Origin: Rubrivivax albus
GTDB lineage: Bacteria; Pseudomonadota; Gammaproteobacteria; Burkholderiales; Burkholderiaceae_C
Length of the DNA stretch: 64,000 bases
Direction: 5' to 3'
Assembly: GCF_004016515.1 (NCBI RefSeq)
Contig: NZ_SACT01000002.1
Location: 496,001 to 560,000, forward strand
In this document: one piece after another, positions 16,778 to 27,994 of the stretch
Numbering within the stretch: the first letter of the stretch is position 1
Layout of the letters: each line of letters opens with the position of its first letter
Made by a program: the position numbers and the translations under genes
Notes under the pieces: generated by a model
The model's database searches: none
The model's input: only the letters and a program-made list of their open reading frames with translations
Told to the model about the DNA's origin: nothing

Positions 16778-16791
16778 GCGGCAACGCGCGC

Positions 16792-17469
16792 ATGTCGGGC
16801 TGGCAAGCCTTCTGGGCCTCGACCGACGCCGTCGGCGCCTTCGTGGCCGTGCTGCTGCTGGGCATGTCGGTCAGCGCCTGGGTCGTGATCCTCTGGAAGG
16901 GCTGGGTGCTGCGCCGCGCCGCGCGGGACATCCGCCAGGCCATGCCGGCCTTCTGGGCCGGGTCCAACCTGGCCGACGGCCGCAAGCGCCTGTCGGCCAT
17001 GGACCGTGAACGCGTGCTGCTGCCGTTGTTCGACGCCGCCGTGGCCGCACCGGCCCGTGGCTCGCTCGAAGCCAACGGCGCCCGCGAGGACCAGCTCACC
17101 CGCCGCCTGCGCGATGCGCTGCACCGCGGCCTGGCGCACCTTCAGTTCGGCCAGGTGCTGCTGGCCTCTGTGGGCAGCACGGCGCCCTTCGTTGGCCTGT
17201 TCGGCACCGTCTGGGGCGTCTACCACGCGCTGGCCGGCATCGCCGGTGCCGGCGCGATCGGCATCGACCAGGTCTCCGGCCCCATCGGCGAGGCCCTGAT
17301 CATGACCGCCGCCGGCATCGCCGTGGCGGTGCCGGCGGTGCTGGCCTACAACCTGTTCGGCCAGTGGATCGCCGCCAGCGAGGCCGAGCTCGAGGGCTTC
17401 GCCCACGACCTGCGGCAGATGGTGCTGCAGTACCGGCCTGCCGCCGCCGAACCCGCGGAGCGCGCCTGA
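16792..17469 (+). CDS. exbB: MotA/TolQ/ExbB proton-channel family protein
   Basis: A 225-residue inner-membrane protein with three hydrophobic segments (about 15-35, 115-140 and 160-185). The family signature is GSTAPFVGLFGTVWGVYHAL. With the ExbD-like partner it would form a proton-driven motor for TonB or Tol. It overlaps the next gene by one base (TGATG). Position between dapB and leuS is typical of Burkholderiales. TonB itself is not in the window, so the ExbB rather than TolQ assignment rests on size and neighbourhood. Confidence 0.85.
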   Translation: MSGWQAFWASTDAVGAFVAVLLLGMSVSAWVVILWKGWVLRRAARDIRQAMPAFWAGSNLADGRKRLSAMDRERVLLPLFDAAVAAPARGSLEANGAREDQLTRRLRDALHRGLAHLQFGQVLLASVGSTAPFVGLFGTVWGVYHALAGIAGAGAIGIDQVSGPIGEALIMTAAGIAVAVPAVLAYNLFGQWIAASEAELEGFAHDLRQMVLQYRPAAAEPAERA

Positions 17470-17906
17470 TGGCCTTTGGCCGCCTGGAGCGCGCAGCCGC
17501 CTCGCGGCCGATGAGCGACATCAACATGACGCCGCTGATCGACGTGATGCTGGTGCTGCTGGTGATCTTCATCGTCACCGCGCCGCTGATCGGCCAGAGC
17601 CTGAAGCTCGACCTGCCGACGACGGCCGCCGGCACGCCCAACGAGACCCCGGCCTTCGTGGCGCTGGCGCTCGACGCCCAGGGCCAGCTGTTCCTGGCCG
17701 GCAACCCGGCCACGCCCGAGGCCGTGGCCGACGCGGTGCGCGAGGCCGCCCGCCGCGACCCGGAGACCGAGGTCCAGCTGCGCGCCGACCAGGCCGTGCC
17801 CTACGGCCGCGTGGCCGAGCTCATCGGCCTGGTGCAGCAGGCCGGGCTGAACCGCATCGGCTTCGTCACCGAGGTGCCCGCGGCCGCTGCCGCACCGCCG
17901 AAATAG
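17469..17906 (+). CDS. exbD: ExbD/TolR-family biopolymer transport protein
   Basis: A 145-residue protein with one N-terminal transmembrane helix ([16 protein letters not shown], about residues 27-42) preceded by the family motif [17 protein letters not shown]. The conserved aspartate in PLIDVML is the proton-carrying residue. The periplasmic domain follows ([23 protein letters not shown] region, read here as [17 protein letters not shown]). The ATG at 17469 shares one base with the stop of the ExbB gene. It forms the second part of the energising complex. Confidence 0.88.
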   Translation: MAFGRLERAAASRPMSDINMTPLIDVMLVLLVIFIVTAPLIGQSLKLDLPTTAAGTPNETPAFVALALDAQGQLFLAGNPATPEAVADAVREAARRDPETEVQLRADQAVPYGRVAELIGLVQQAGLNRIGFVTEVPAAAAAPPK

Positions 17907-17931
17907 CGGGCCCGCTCCCTACAATCCGGGC

Positions 17932-20577
<2,646 letters not shown>

Positions 20578-20581
20578 CGGC

Positions 20582-21073
20582 ATGCGCCGTCGCCATGTGC
20601 TGACGACCCTGGCCGCCACGGCGGCATCGGCTCTGGCGGGCTGTGGCTTCCGCCTGGCCGCGCCGCCGAGCTACCCGTTCCGCAGCATCGCGCTGGTCGG
20701 TTTTGCGCCTGGCTCGCCGCTGGCCGCCGACCTGCGGCGCGCCCTCGCCGGCCGTGTCGAGGTCAAGGAGGTGCCGGCCGAGGCCGAGGTGGTGCTGCAG
20801 GCGCTGGTGGACCGGCGCGAACGCAGCGCCGCGGCCACCACCGCCGCCGGCCAGGTGCGCGAGCTGCAGCTGCGCCTGCTGGCCACCGTGCGCGCCGACA
20901 CGCCCGCCGGCCGGGCGCTGATGCCGCCGGTGGCGCTGCGCCTGGTGCGCGAACTCAGCACCACCGAGGCCGCGACGCTGGCCAAGACCGCCGAGGAGGC
21001 GGAAATCTTCCGCGAGATGCAGGACGACGTGGTGGCCCAGCTGCTGCGTCGCCTGGCCGCGCTGCCGGTGTAG
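20582..21073 (+). CDS. lptE: LPS-assembly lipoprotein LptE
   Basis: A 163-residue lipoprotein with lipobox ALAGC (acylated Cys21) followed by GFRLAAPPSYPFRSIALVG, the usual LptE opening. LptE plugs the LptD barrel in the outer membrane and helps insert LPS; lptD is also in this window. It starts 4 bp after the leuS stop and lies 10 bp before holA, so the three are probably co-transcribed. Confidence 0.92.
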   Translation: MRRRHVLTTLAATAASALAGCGFRLAAPPSYPFRSIALVGFAPGSPLAADLRRALAGRVEVKEVPAEAEVVLQALVDRRERSAAATTAAGQVRELQLRLLATVRADTPAGRALMPPVALRLVRELSTTEAATLAKTAEEAEIFREMQDDVVAQLLRRLAALPV

Positions 21074-21083
21074 GCTCGGCCGC

Positions 21084-22184
21084 ATGCAGATCCGACCGGA
21101 CCAGCTGGCCGCGCACCTGCAGCGCGGCCTGCGCCCGCTCTACACCGTGCATGGCGACGAGCCGCTGCTGGCGCAGGAAGCCTGCGACGCCATCCGCGCC
21201 GCCGCGCGCGCCGCCGGCTACGCCGAGCGCAAGGTCTTCGCCGTGGGCGGTGCGCACTTCGACTGGGCGGGCGTGCTCGGCGCCGCGCAGTCGATGAGCC
21301 TGTTCGCCGACCGCCAGCTCATCGAGATCCGCATCCCCGGCGGCAAGCCCGGCAAGGAAGGCTCCGAGGCGCTGCAGCGCTACTGCGAACAGCTCGGCGA
21401 CGACGTGCTGACCATCGTGCAGCTGCCGCGCCTGGACGGTCAGCAGCTCAAGAGCGCGTGGTTCGCCGCGCTGGACCGTTCCGGCGCCACCCTGCGCGTG
21501 GAGCCGGTGGAGCGCCGCGCCCTGCCGGCGTGGATCGCGCAGCGGCTCTCGGCGCAGGGCCAGCGCGTGGCCGACGGCGAGGCGGGACAGCAGGCGCTGG
21601 CCTTCTTCGCCGACCGCGTCGAGGGCAACCTGCTGGCGGCGCACCAGGAGCTGCAGAAGCTGGCCCTGCTGTACCCCGAAGGCGAACTCAGCTTCGACCA
21701 GATCGAGGCCGCGGTGCTGGACGTGGCGCGCTACGACGTCTGGCGCTTCACCGAGGCCGTGCTGCAGGGTCAGACGGCACGCGCGCTGCGCATGCTCGAC
21801 GGCCTGCGCGCCGAAGGCGAGGCGGCGGTGCTGGTGCACTGGACGCTGGCGGCCGACCTGCAGGCGCTCAAGCGCGCGCGCGACGCGCTCGACACCGGCC
21901 GGCCGCTGCCGATGGCGCTGCAGGAGGCGCGCGTGTGGGGCGCCCGCCAGCGCCTGTTCGAGCGCGTGCTGCCCGGCCTGCCGGCGCACACGCTGGCCCA
22001 CCTGGTGGAGGCCGCCAGCATTTGCGACGGCCTGGTCAAGGGCCTGCGCCACCCCGACTGGCCCAACGAGCCCTGGGACGCATTGCGCCAGCTGGTGCTG
22101 ATGGCGCTGCAGGCCGTGATGGCCACCCGCACCGCCACGCCGCGGGGCCAGGCGGTCACGCGGCTGGTGCTGCACGCTGGCTGA
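21084..22184 (+). CDS. holA: DNA polymerase III subunit delta
   Basis: A 366-residue protein with the HolA N-terminus (LYTVHGDEPLLAQEACDAIR), then QSMSLFADRQLIEIRIP and the central VEGNLLAAHQELQKLALLYP typical of the delta subunit. It opens the beta clamp as part of the clamp loader. It follows lptE. A palindromic repeat lies directly after its stop. Confidence 0.95.
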   Translation: MQIRPDQLAAHLQRGLRPLYTVHGDEPLLAQEACDAIRAAARAAGYAERKVFAVGGAHFDWAGVLGAAQSMSLFADRQLIEIRIPGGKPGKEGSEALQRYCEQLGDDVLTIVQLPRLDGQQLKSAWFAALDRSGATLRVEPVERRALPAWIAQRLSAQGQRVADGEAGQQALAFFADRVEGNLLAAHQELQKLALLYPEGELSFDQIEAAVLDVARYDVWRFTEAVLQGQTARALRMLDGLRAEGEAAVLVHWTLAADLQALKRARDALDTGRPLPMALQEARVWGARQRLFERVLPGLPAHTLAHLVEAASICDGLVKGLRHPDWPNEPWDALRQLVLMALQAVMATRTATPRGQAVTRLVLHAG

Positions 22185-22186
22185 GC

Positions 22187-22247
22187 CTGGACCTGAAACC
22201 GTCCCTGCGGACGGTTTCACGCCTGGCGAAGCAGCCCGGCATGCAGG
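22187..22247. repeat. Palindromic intergenic repeat, diverged copy 3
   Basis: An element related to those at 14742 and 14817. It has the same CTGG opening, the same GTCC-CTGC-GGAC hairpin top, and the same tail GCCTGGCGAAGC...CCCGGCATGCA. The lower stem differs: arms 22194-22204 and 22209-22219 form a perfect 11-bp stem TGAAACCGTCC with its complement. Both arms changed together. It lies three bases after the holA stop, between convergent genes. Confidence 0.8.
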
Positions 22248-22283
22248 CCCGGTCCGTGGCGGAGCCGGCAGAACCAACAGCCT

Positions 22284-23183
22284 TCAGTAGCCGCGGGTGC
22301 GGTCCACCAGATGGGCCAGCGGCCGCCCGTCGGCCAGGGCCTGCAGGTTGGCCGCCACCACAGCTGCCGCGCTGCGCGGGTCGGTGGCCGCGGCCACGTG
22401 CGGCAGCACGGTCACGCGCTCGTGGGTCCAGAAGGCGTGGTCGGACGGCAGCGGCTCCTGTGCGAAGACGTCCAGCACCGCATGCCGCAGAGGGCCACGC
22501 TCCAGAGCGGCCAGCAGGTCGGCCTCGACGACATGCCCCCCGCGCGCCAGGTTCACCAGCGCCGCCCCCGCCGGCAGACGTGCCAGGAAGCGGGCATCGA
22601 TCAGGCCGCGCGTGGCCGGCGTCAACGGCAGCAGGTTGATGACGACATCGGCCTGCGGCAGCGCGCTGTCGAGGTCGTCATCGCGCGCCCAGAAGGCCAC
22701 CTGGTAACCGGCATCGGCCAGTCGCCGGCCCACGGTGCGACCGAGTTCGCCGCGGCCGAGCACCAGCACGCGCACCTCATCGGCACGCCGCTGCGGGTGC
22801 GGCAGCCACTGCCGCTGGCGCTGCTGACGGGCATAGGCCACGAAGTCCCGGTGCAGGGACAACACGGCCCAGTGAGCGGTCTCTGCCATGGCCACGCTCA
22901 TCATCGGGTCGACCATGCGCGCCAGCGGCACCTGGGCCGGCAGCGTCGGGTCGGTCACCAGCCGCTCCACCCCCGCCCACAGCGACTGCACCAGTGCCAG
23001 GTTCGGCAGCCCCTGCAGCGCGCCGGGTGGCGGGTTGGCCACCACCGCGGCACGCACCTGTTCTGGCGCGGCCCGGGCCCCGGCTTCGTCGAGCCAGTGG
23101 CCCTGGGGCCACGCCGCAGCCAGCGCCGATCGCCAGAGTTCACGTTCGCCGGTGTCGAATCGGCCACAGAGCAGGATGTCCAT
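22284..23183 (-). CDS. ghrA: Glyoxylate/hydroxypyruvate reductase-like D-2-hydroxyacid dehydrogenase
   Basis: About 299 residues. The NAD(P)-binding motif VLVLGRGELGRTVGRRLADAG (shown as LGRGELGRTVGRRLADAG) and the catalytic pattern LVNLARGGHVVEADLL ... LDVFAQEPLPSDHAFW ... LPHVAAATDP (catalytic His) are those of the GhrA subfamily. It would reduce glyoxylate or hydroxypyruvate to glycolate or glycerate. An in-frame start at 23219 exists, but the ATG at 23183 (MDILLCGRFD) fits the family. Divergent from the binding-protein gene, whose start is only 34 bp away. Confidence 0.85.
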   Translation of the reverse strand: MDILLCGRFDTGERELWRSALAAAWPQGHWLDEAGARAAPEQVRAAVVANPPPGALQGLPNLALVQSLWAGVERLVTDPTLPAQVPLARMVDPMMSVAMAETAHWAVLSLHRDFVAYARQQRQRQWLPHPQRRADEVRVLVLGRGELGRTVGRRLADAGYQVAFWARDDDLDSALPQADVVINLLPLTPATRGLIDARFLARLPAGAALVNLARGGHVVEADLLAALERGPLRHAVLDVFAQEPLPSDHAFWTHERVTVLPHVAAATDPRSAAAVVAANLQALADGRPLAHLVDRTRGY

Positions 23184-23217
23184 GGACGGCGAGGCTAGCG
23201 CAGACCAGAATCCAGGC

Positions 23218-23922
23218 ATGCGCTGCCTGTTGCTGTACCTGACGCTGGCTGCGGGGTCGATGGCGCATGCCGCCCCCGCGCTGACCCTGCACTACCAGGA
23301 ACGCCCGCCCTATTCCGCCACCAGGACCGATGGACAGGTGAGCGGCCTGGTGGCCGAGCCCGCCGCCCGCGCACTGCAGGCCGCCGGCATCGTGTTCGCG
23401 TGGGCGCGCACGCCCAACCAACGGCAACTCGCGCTGATCCAGGGCGAGGCCACGGGCCTGCACTGCGGCGTGGGCTGGTTCCGCAACGCCGATCGCGAGG
23501 CCCTGGGCCGCTTCAGTGCATCGCTCTACCGTGACAGCCCGCTGGCGGCCCTGATGCGCGACAGCGCCTGGCGCGAGCCGTCGGCCAACGCCACCACGCT
23601 GCTGGCCACGCCCGGGCTGCGCCTGCTGGTGAAGGACGGCTATTCCTACGGTCCGCGCCTCGACGCGCTGATCGCCGCGGCGGCGCATCCGCCGCTGCGC
23701 ACCAGCGTGGACCCCGTCCAGATGGCGCGCATGCTGGCCTCCGACCGCGCCGACTGGATGCCCGTGGCACCCGAGGAAGCCGCGATGCTGATGGCACCCG
23801 GCCTGCGCCTGATCCCGCTGGCAGATGAGCCGCAGGGCCAGACCCGGCACCTCTACTGCAACCGCGCCGTCCCGGCGGAGTGGATGGCGCGCATCGACCG
23901 CGCCATCGCCAGCATCCGCTGA
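23218..23922 (+). CDS. Periplasmic substrate-binding-like protein, coupled to a c-di-GMP enzyme
   Basis: A 234-residue exported protein (signal peptide to about residue 19, GSMAHAAP) with the layout of SBP_bac_3 periplasmic binding proteins (LHYQERPPYSATRTDGQVSGL near the start, given here as YQERPPYSATRTDGQVSG). No ABC transporter gene is beside it. Instead its stop shares one base with the ATG of the GGDEF-EAL protein (TGATG). This suggests that it senses a small molecule and passes the signal to that membrane protein rather than feeding a transporter (inference). Confidence 0.75.
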   Translation: MRCLLLYLTLAAGSMAHAAPALTLHYQERPPYSATRTDGQVSGLVAEPAARALQAAGIVFAWARTPNQRQLALIQGEATGLHCGVGWFRNADREALGRFSASLYRDSPLAALMRDSAWREPSANATTLLATPGLRLLVKDGYSYGPRLDALIAAAAHPPLRTSVDPVQMARMLASDRADWMPVAPEEAAMLMAPGLRLIPLADEPQGQTRHLYCNRAVPAEWMARIDRAIASIR

Positions 23923-25919
23923 TGCACAGCCCCTGGCTGTCGCTGCGCCGCGCGGTGTTGGCGGCCATCGTCGCCGGTGTGGTGTTGCCTGCGGCCCTGG
24001 TCATCGTCATCGGCGACTACAACGCACGCCAGTCCCAGCAGCCGGTGGTCGACCGTACACGCAGTGCTGTCGTCGCGCTCGCGACAGCGGCGCTCACCGA
24101 GCCCGCATGGACCCTCAGCACGCCTGGCTTGCAGGCGGCGATCGAGGGCATCCTGCGCGAACCGTCGGTCTGTGGGGTGCAGGTGCTGGACCTGCAACCC
24201 ACGGTCGATGCACCCGACCTCCGGCGCGACCATTGCCCCACATCGCCACCCGCGGTGGTGCGCGAGGCGGCCGTGCGCTACGAAGGCCAGACCGTCGCCC
24301 GCGTGCGCGTGCACTTCGACGACCGCGAACTCGACCGCCTGCTGCTCGAGCGCCGGCTGAGCACCCTATGGCTGGTTGCGCTGCAGGTGCTCGCCGGCGG
24401 CGTCGTGATCGCGGGGCTGATGTCGTCGCGCCTCGTGCGGCCCATCGAGGCGCTGAAGCGGCAGGCGGACAGCCTCACCCACCGGCGATCCGATCCAGCG
24501 CCCGAATGGACGGACGACGATGAACTGGGGCAGCTCGGTCGGCACCTGACCAGCGTGCACACGCAGGTGTGGCAGCTCATCGACGAGCTCGAACACAAGA
24601 ACGAGGCGCTGCGCCAGATGGCGATGCACGACGCGCTCACCGGCCTGCCGAACCGCACGCTGCTGCGCGAGCTGTTCACGGTGGCGGCGGCCCAGGCGCG
24701 GCGCGACGGCAGTCGACTGGTGCTGATGTTTGTCGACCTCGACCACTTCAAGGCCGTCAACGACACCCACGGTCACGCGGCAGGCGACGCGCTGCTGCAG
24801 ACCGTGGCCACGCGCCTGCGGCAGTGCCTGCGCGAGTCCGACGTGGTCTGCCGCATGGCCGGCGACGAATTCCTGGTGCTGATGCCTGACTGCGACGATG
24901 CTGCCGCCGACCACGCGGCCACCCGCGTCATCGACCGGCTGCGGCAGCCGCAGCCGCTGCACGGCGTGGCCGAGGCCCTGCGCATCGGCAGCAGCATCGG
25001 CATCGCCCGCTTCCCCGACGACGCCGAAGACTTCGACGCCCTGGTGCATGCCGCCGACGTGGCCATGTACCGCAGCAAGCAGCTCGGCCGCGGCCGACAC
25101 GGCTTCTATCACGTCGACATGGACACCGAACTGCGGGTCCGCCGGACCCTCGAGCGGGAACTCGCCGACGCGATCGATGCAGGGCAGCTGCGCCTGCACT
25201 ACCAGCCCGTGGTCGACCCGCACGACGGCCACATCGTCGGTGCCGAGGCCCTCGTCCGCTGGGCCCACCCGGAGCGCGGCCTGCTCGGCGCCGACCGCTT
25301 CATCGACGTGGCTGAGGGCTGCGGGCTGGTGGTGCCACTGGGCAGCTGGGTGCTGGAGACGGCCTGCGCGCAGCTGGCGGCCTGGCATGCCGCAGGTGCC
25401 GAGGGCCTGCAACTGGCCATCAACGTCTCCGCACTTCAGCTGCGCGACGAGGGCTTCCCGGCGCGGGTGGCGGCGGCGGTGCGCCGCCACGGCCTGCCCC
25501 GTCATGCCCTGGAACTGGAGCTGACCGAGGTCACCCTGCTGGCCGACGGCGACGCCACGCATCGCGCCGTGGCGGCGCTGCGGGCCGCTGGCGTGCGCCT
25601 GGCGGTGGACGATTTCGGCTGCGGCTACTCGTCGCTGGCGACGCTGAAGATGCTGCAGCCCGACCGCATGAAGATCGACCGCAGCTTCGTCCGCGATCTG
25701 CCCCACAGCGCGGGCGATGGTGCGCTGGTGCAGGCGATGTTCGGCATGGCCCGCGCGCTCGACGTCGAGGTGGTGGCCGAAGGCGTCGAGACCGAGGCGC
25801 ATCGAGTCTGGCTGCTGGGCTGCGGGCCGCACCTGCAGCAAGGCTGGCTGTGGGCGCGCGCCCTGCCGGCGGACGAATTCGCGGCCCTGCTGCTGACGTT
25901 GGCGCTGCCCGTCAGCTGA
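23922..25919 (+). CDS. Membrane-bound GGDEF-EAL protein (c-di-GMP turnover)
   Basis: A 665-residue protein. A signal anchor (about residues 7-29) and a second transmembrane helix (about 146-170) bracket a ~115-residue periplasmic sensor, followed by a HAMP-like linker. The diguanylate cyclase domain has AGDEF at 313-317 and an intact inhibitory site RESD just before it. The phosphodiesterase domain has EAL at 442-444 in EALVRW, the asparagine in INVSALQL, ELTEVTLL, DDFGCGYSSL, KIDRSFV and AEGVETE. The catalytic residues of both domains look present, so both synthesis and breakdown of c-di-GMP are possible. Coupled by TGATG overlap to the binding protein before it. Its 3' end overlaps convergent pncC by 8 bp. 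Confidence 0.92.
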   Translation: MHSPWLSLRRAVLAAIVAGVVLPAALVIVIGDYNARQSQQPVVDRTRSAVVALATAALTEPAWTLSTPGLQAAIEGILREPSVCGVQVLDLQPTVDAPDLRRDHCPTSPPAVVREAAVRYEGQTVARVRVHFDDRELDRLLLERRLSTLWLVALQVLAGGVVIAGLMSSRLVRPIEALKRQADSLTHRRSDPAPEWTDDDELGQLGRHLTSVHTQVWQLIDELEHKNEALRQMAMHDALTGLPNRTLLRELFTVAAAQARRDGSRLVLMFVDLDHFKAVNDTHGHAAGDALLQTVATRLRQCLRESDVVCRMAGDEFLVLMPDCDDAAADHAATRVIDRLRQPQPLHGVAEALRIGSSIGIARFPDDAEDFDALVHAADVAMYRSKQLGRGRHGFYHVDMDTELRVRRTLERELADAIDAGQLRLHYQPVVDPHDGHIVGAEALVRWAHPERGLLGADRFIDVAEGCGLVVPLGSWVLETACAQLAAWHAAGAEGLQLAINVSALQLRDEGFPARVAAAVRRHGLPRHALELELTEVTLLADGDATHRAVAALRAAGVRLAVDDFGCGYSSLATLKMLQPDRMKIDRSFVRDLPHSAGDGALVQAMFGMARALDVEVVAEGVETEAHRVWLLGCGPHLQQGWLWARALPADEFAALLLTLALPVS

Positions 25920-26406
25920 CGGGCCAGGCGCGTTGCAGCAGGCGCGCCAGCGCGGCGGCCACCGTCTGTGCGCGCACGGCGTCGCGGTCGCCATCGAGCT
26001 GCAGGCGCTCGGCCATGGTGCTGCCCCCGCCTGCCACGGCCAGCCACACCGTGCCCACCGGCTTGCCGGGCACCGCACCGCCGGGGCCGGCAATGCCGGT
26101 CACCGCCACCGCCAGTTGCACCGGCGCGTGGTTCAACGCACCCTCGGCCATCGCGCGCGCCACCGGTTCACTGACCGCGCCGTGCGCGGCGATCAGCGCT
26201 GCATCCACACCCAGCATCGTGGTCTTGGCCGCGTTGCTGTAGGTGACGAAGGCGCGCTCGAACCAATCGCTCGAACCGGCCACCGCCGTGCACGCCGCGG
26301 CGATGGCGCCGCCGGTGCAGCTCTCGGCCGAGGCCAGCATCCAGCCGCGCGCGCGCAACGCTTCGCCGAGCGCACGCACGCCGGGCTCGAACCGCATCAG
26401 TTCCAT
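25912..26406 (-). CDS. pncC: Nicotinamide-nucleotide amidohydrolase PncC (CinA C-terminal domain)
   Basis: A 164-residue stand-alone CinA C-terminal domain. Motifs are SAESCTGG near the N-terminus, TYSNAAKTTMLGV and VTGIAGPGGAVPGKPVGTVW. The enzyme converts NMN to nicotinate mononucleotide in pyridine nucleotide recycling. The ATG at 26406 lies within the end of pgpA (10-bp overlap). The frame is open much further upstream, but that is antisense-like shadow of pgpA. Third gene of thiL-pgpA-pncC, a common betaproteobacterial order. Confidence 0.92.
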   Translation of the reverse strand: MELMRFEPGVRALGEALRARGWMLASAESCTGGAIAAACTAVAGSSDWFERAFVTYSNAAKTTMLGVDAALIAAHGAVSEPVARAMAEGALNHAPVQLAVAVTGIAGPGGAVPGKPVGTVWLAVAGGGSTMAERLQLDGDRDAVRAQTVAAALARLLQRAWPVS

Positions 26407-26912
26407 GCCACTGTCCACATGGCCAGCAGCAGCAGCGTGCACGACGCGGCCACCAGATCGTCGAACAGGATGCCGAACCCCTCGCGCCAGCCGATGGCGG
26501 TGCCGGGGCGCAGCTTGTAGCGTGCATCGGCCCAGCCCACCGGCGGCGGCTTGGCGGCGTCGAAAAAGCGGAACAGCGCGAACGCCGCCAGCTGGCCGAC
26601 GAAGCCTGCCGGCGTCCAGATCCACAGCACCAGCCAGAAGGCCAGGATCTCGTCCCAGACGATGGCGCCAGGGTCGCCCACGCCCAGGTGCTGCGCGGTG
26701 CGCGTGCATGCCCACCAGCCGACGGCGAAACCCGCCACCAGCAACAGCGCCCAGCCGCGGTCGTCGAGCCAGCGGTCCAGCACCAGGAATGCCACCCAGG
26801 CCCACAGCGTGCCCACGGTGCCGGCCGCCTTGGGCGCCAGGCCGCTGCCGAACCCCAGCGCGATCCACCGAGCCGGATGGCGCAGCATGAAGCCGGCAGT
26901 GGCGCGGGTCAC
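26397..26912 (-). CDS. pgpA: Phosphatidylglycerophosphatase A
   Basis: A 171-residue membrane protein with several hydrophobic helices. The signature GFGSGLAPKAAGTVGTL (near residues 20-36) and the acidic IVWDEILAFW motif are conserved in PgpA. It removes phosphate from phosphatidylglycerophosphate to form phosphatidylglycerol. The start overlaps the thiL stop (ATGA). Confidence 0.93.
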   Translation of the reverse strand: MTRATAGFMLRHPARWIALGFGSGLAPKAAGTVGTLWAWVAFLVLDRWLDDRGWALLLVAGFAVGWWACTRTAQHLGVGDPGAIVWDEILAFWLVLWIWTPAGFVGQLAAFALFRFFDAAKPPPVGWADARYKLRPGTAIGWREGFGILFDDLVAASCTLLLLAMWTVAWN

Positions 26913-27904
26913 GGCACGGTCGCCGTGGTCTCGGCGGCGAAGTGGTCGAAGCCGCGCAGCGGCGCGCCAACGGCCTGGCCTTGCGCATCGCGCAGACGCA
27001 GGCCCGGCTCGGCGTCGATGCGGCCAATGGCCGTCACCGGCACACCGGCCGTCGCGGCGGCGGCCATCACCGCGGCATCACTGGCGGCGGGCGCGGTGAA
27101 CAGCAGTTCGTAGTCGTCGCCCCCATGCAGCAGGCACGTGCGCCGCCACGGGATGTCCAGGGCGGCGACGGCATCGCTGCAGGGCAGTGTCGCCTCGTCG
27201 AGGGTGGCGCCCACGTGAGAGGCCTTCAGCACATGGCCCAGGTCGCCGAGCAGCCCGTCGCTCAGGTCGACAGCGCTGCTGGCCACGCCGCGCAGGGCAA
27301 CGCCCAGGGCCACCCGCGGCTGTGGCATCTCCATGGCGCGACGTGTGTCGGCAAAGACGTCGCCGGACACCGTGAGCGTGCCGCGGAACACCTCCAGCGC
27401 CAGCCGTGCATCGCCGAGCCGGCCGCTGACCCAGACGCGATCGCCGGCACGGGCACCGCTGCGCCGCAGCGCCTGGCCGGCGGGCACCTCGCCCATCACC
27501 GTAACGCACACGTTCAGCGGCCCGGCGGTGGTGTCGCCACCGACCAGCGCGATGCCGTGCGCATCGGCGAGCGCGAACAGGCCGCGTGCGAAGGGTGCCA
27601 GAAAGGCCTCGTCGGCCCGCGGCATCGACAGCGCCAGCGTGAAGGCCAACGGTTGCGCGCCGCAGGCGGCGAGATCCGAAAGGTTCACCGCCAGCGCCTT
27701 GTGGGCGAGCATCTCCGGCGCCACCGTGGACAGGAAATGGCGCCCTTCGACCAGCATGTCGCAAGACACGGCGAGCTGCATGCCGGGCCGCGGCGCCAGC
27801 AGCGCGCAGTCGTCGCCGATGCCGAGCACCACACCTGATGGCGCGTTCGCCGCCGCCGCGCCGTTGCGGCGAAAGAAGCGATCGATGAGCTCGAATTCCC
27901 CCAT
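26909..27904 (-). CDS. thiL: Thiamine-monophosphate kinase
   Basis: A 331-residue enzyme of the ThiL/PurM fold. MGEFELIDRFF is the standard start; LGIGDDCALL carries the metal and ATP ligands; LAVNLSDLAACGAQPLAF and LVGGDTTAG follow. It phosphorylates thiamine monophosphate to the active diphosphate. The ATG at 27904 was chosen over an upstream in-frame start because the family begins with MGEFELI. First gene of the three-gene operon, with about 90 bp to the divergent histone gene. Confidence 0.95.
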   Translation of the reverse strand: MGEFELIDRFFRRNGAAAANAPSGVVLGIGDDCALLAPRPGMQLAVSCDMLVEGRHFLSTVAPEMLAHKALAVNLSDLAACGAQPLAFTLALSMPRADEAFLAPFARGLFALADAHGIALVGGDTTAGPLNVCVTVMGEVPAGQALRRSGARAGDRVWVSGRLGDARLALEVFRGTLTVSGDVFADTRRAMEMPQPRVALGVALRGVASSAVDLSDGLLGDLGHVLKASHVGATLDEATLPCSDAVAALDIPWRRTCLLHGGDDYELLFTAPAASDAAVMAAAATAGVPVTAIGRIDAEPGLRLRDAQGQAVGAPLRGFDHFAAETTATVP

Positions 27905-27994
27905 GCCGCGGATTATCGTCAGCGCGCGGGCGGGCCACCGCCACAGCGGCGCACGCGACATCGCGGGGTAAAGTCGGGTTCCCTACAACACGCA

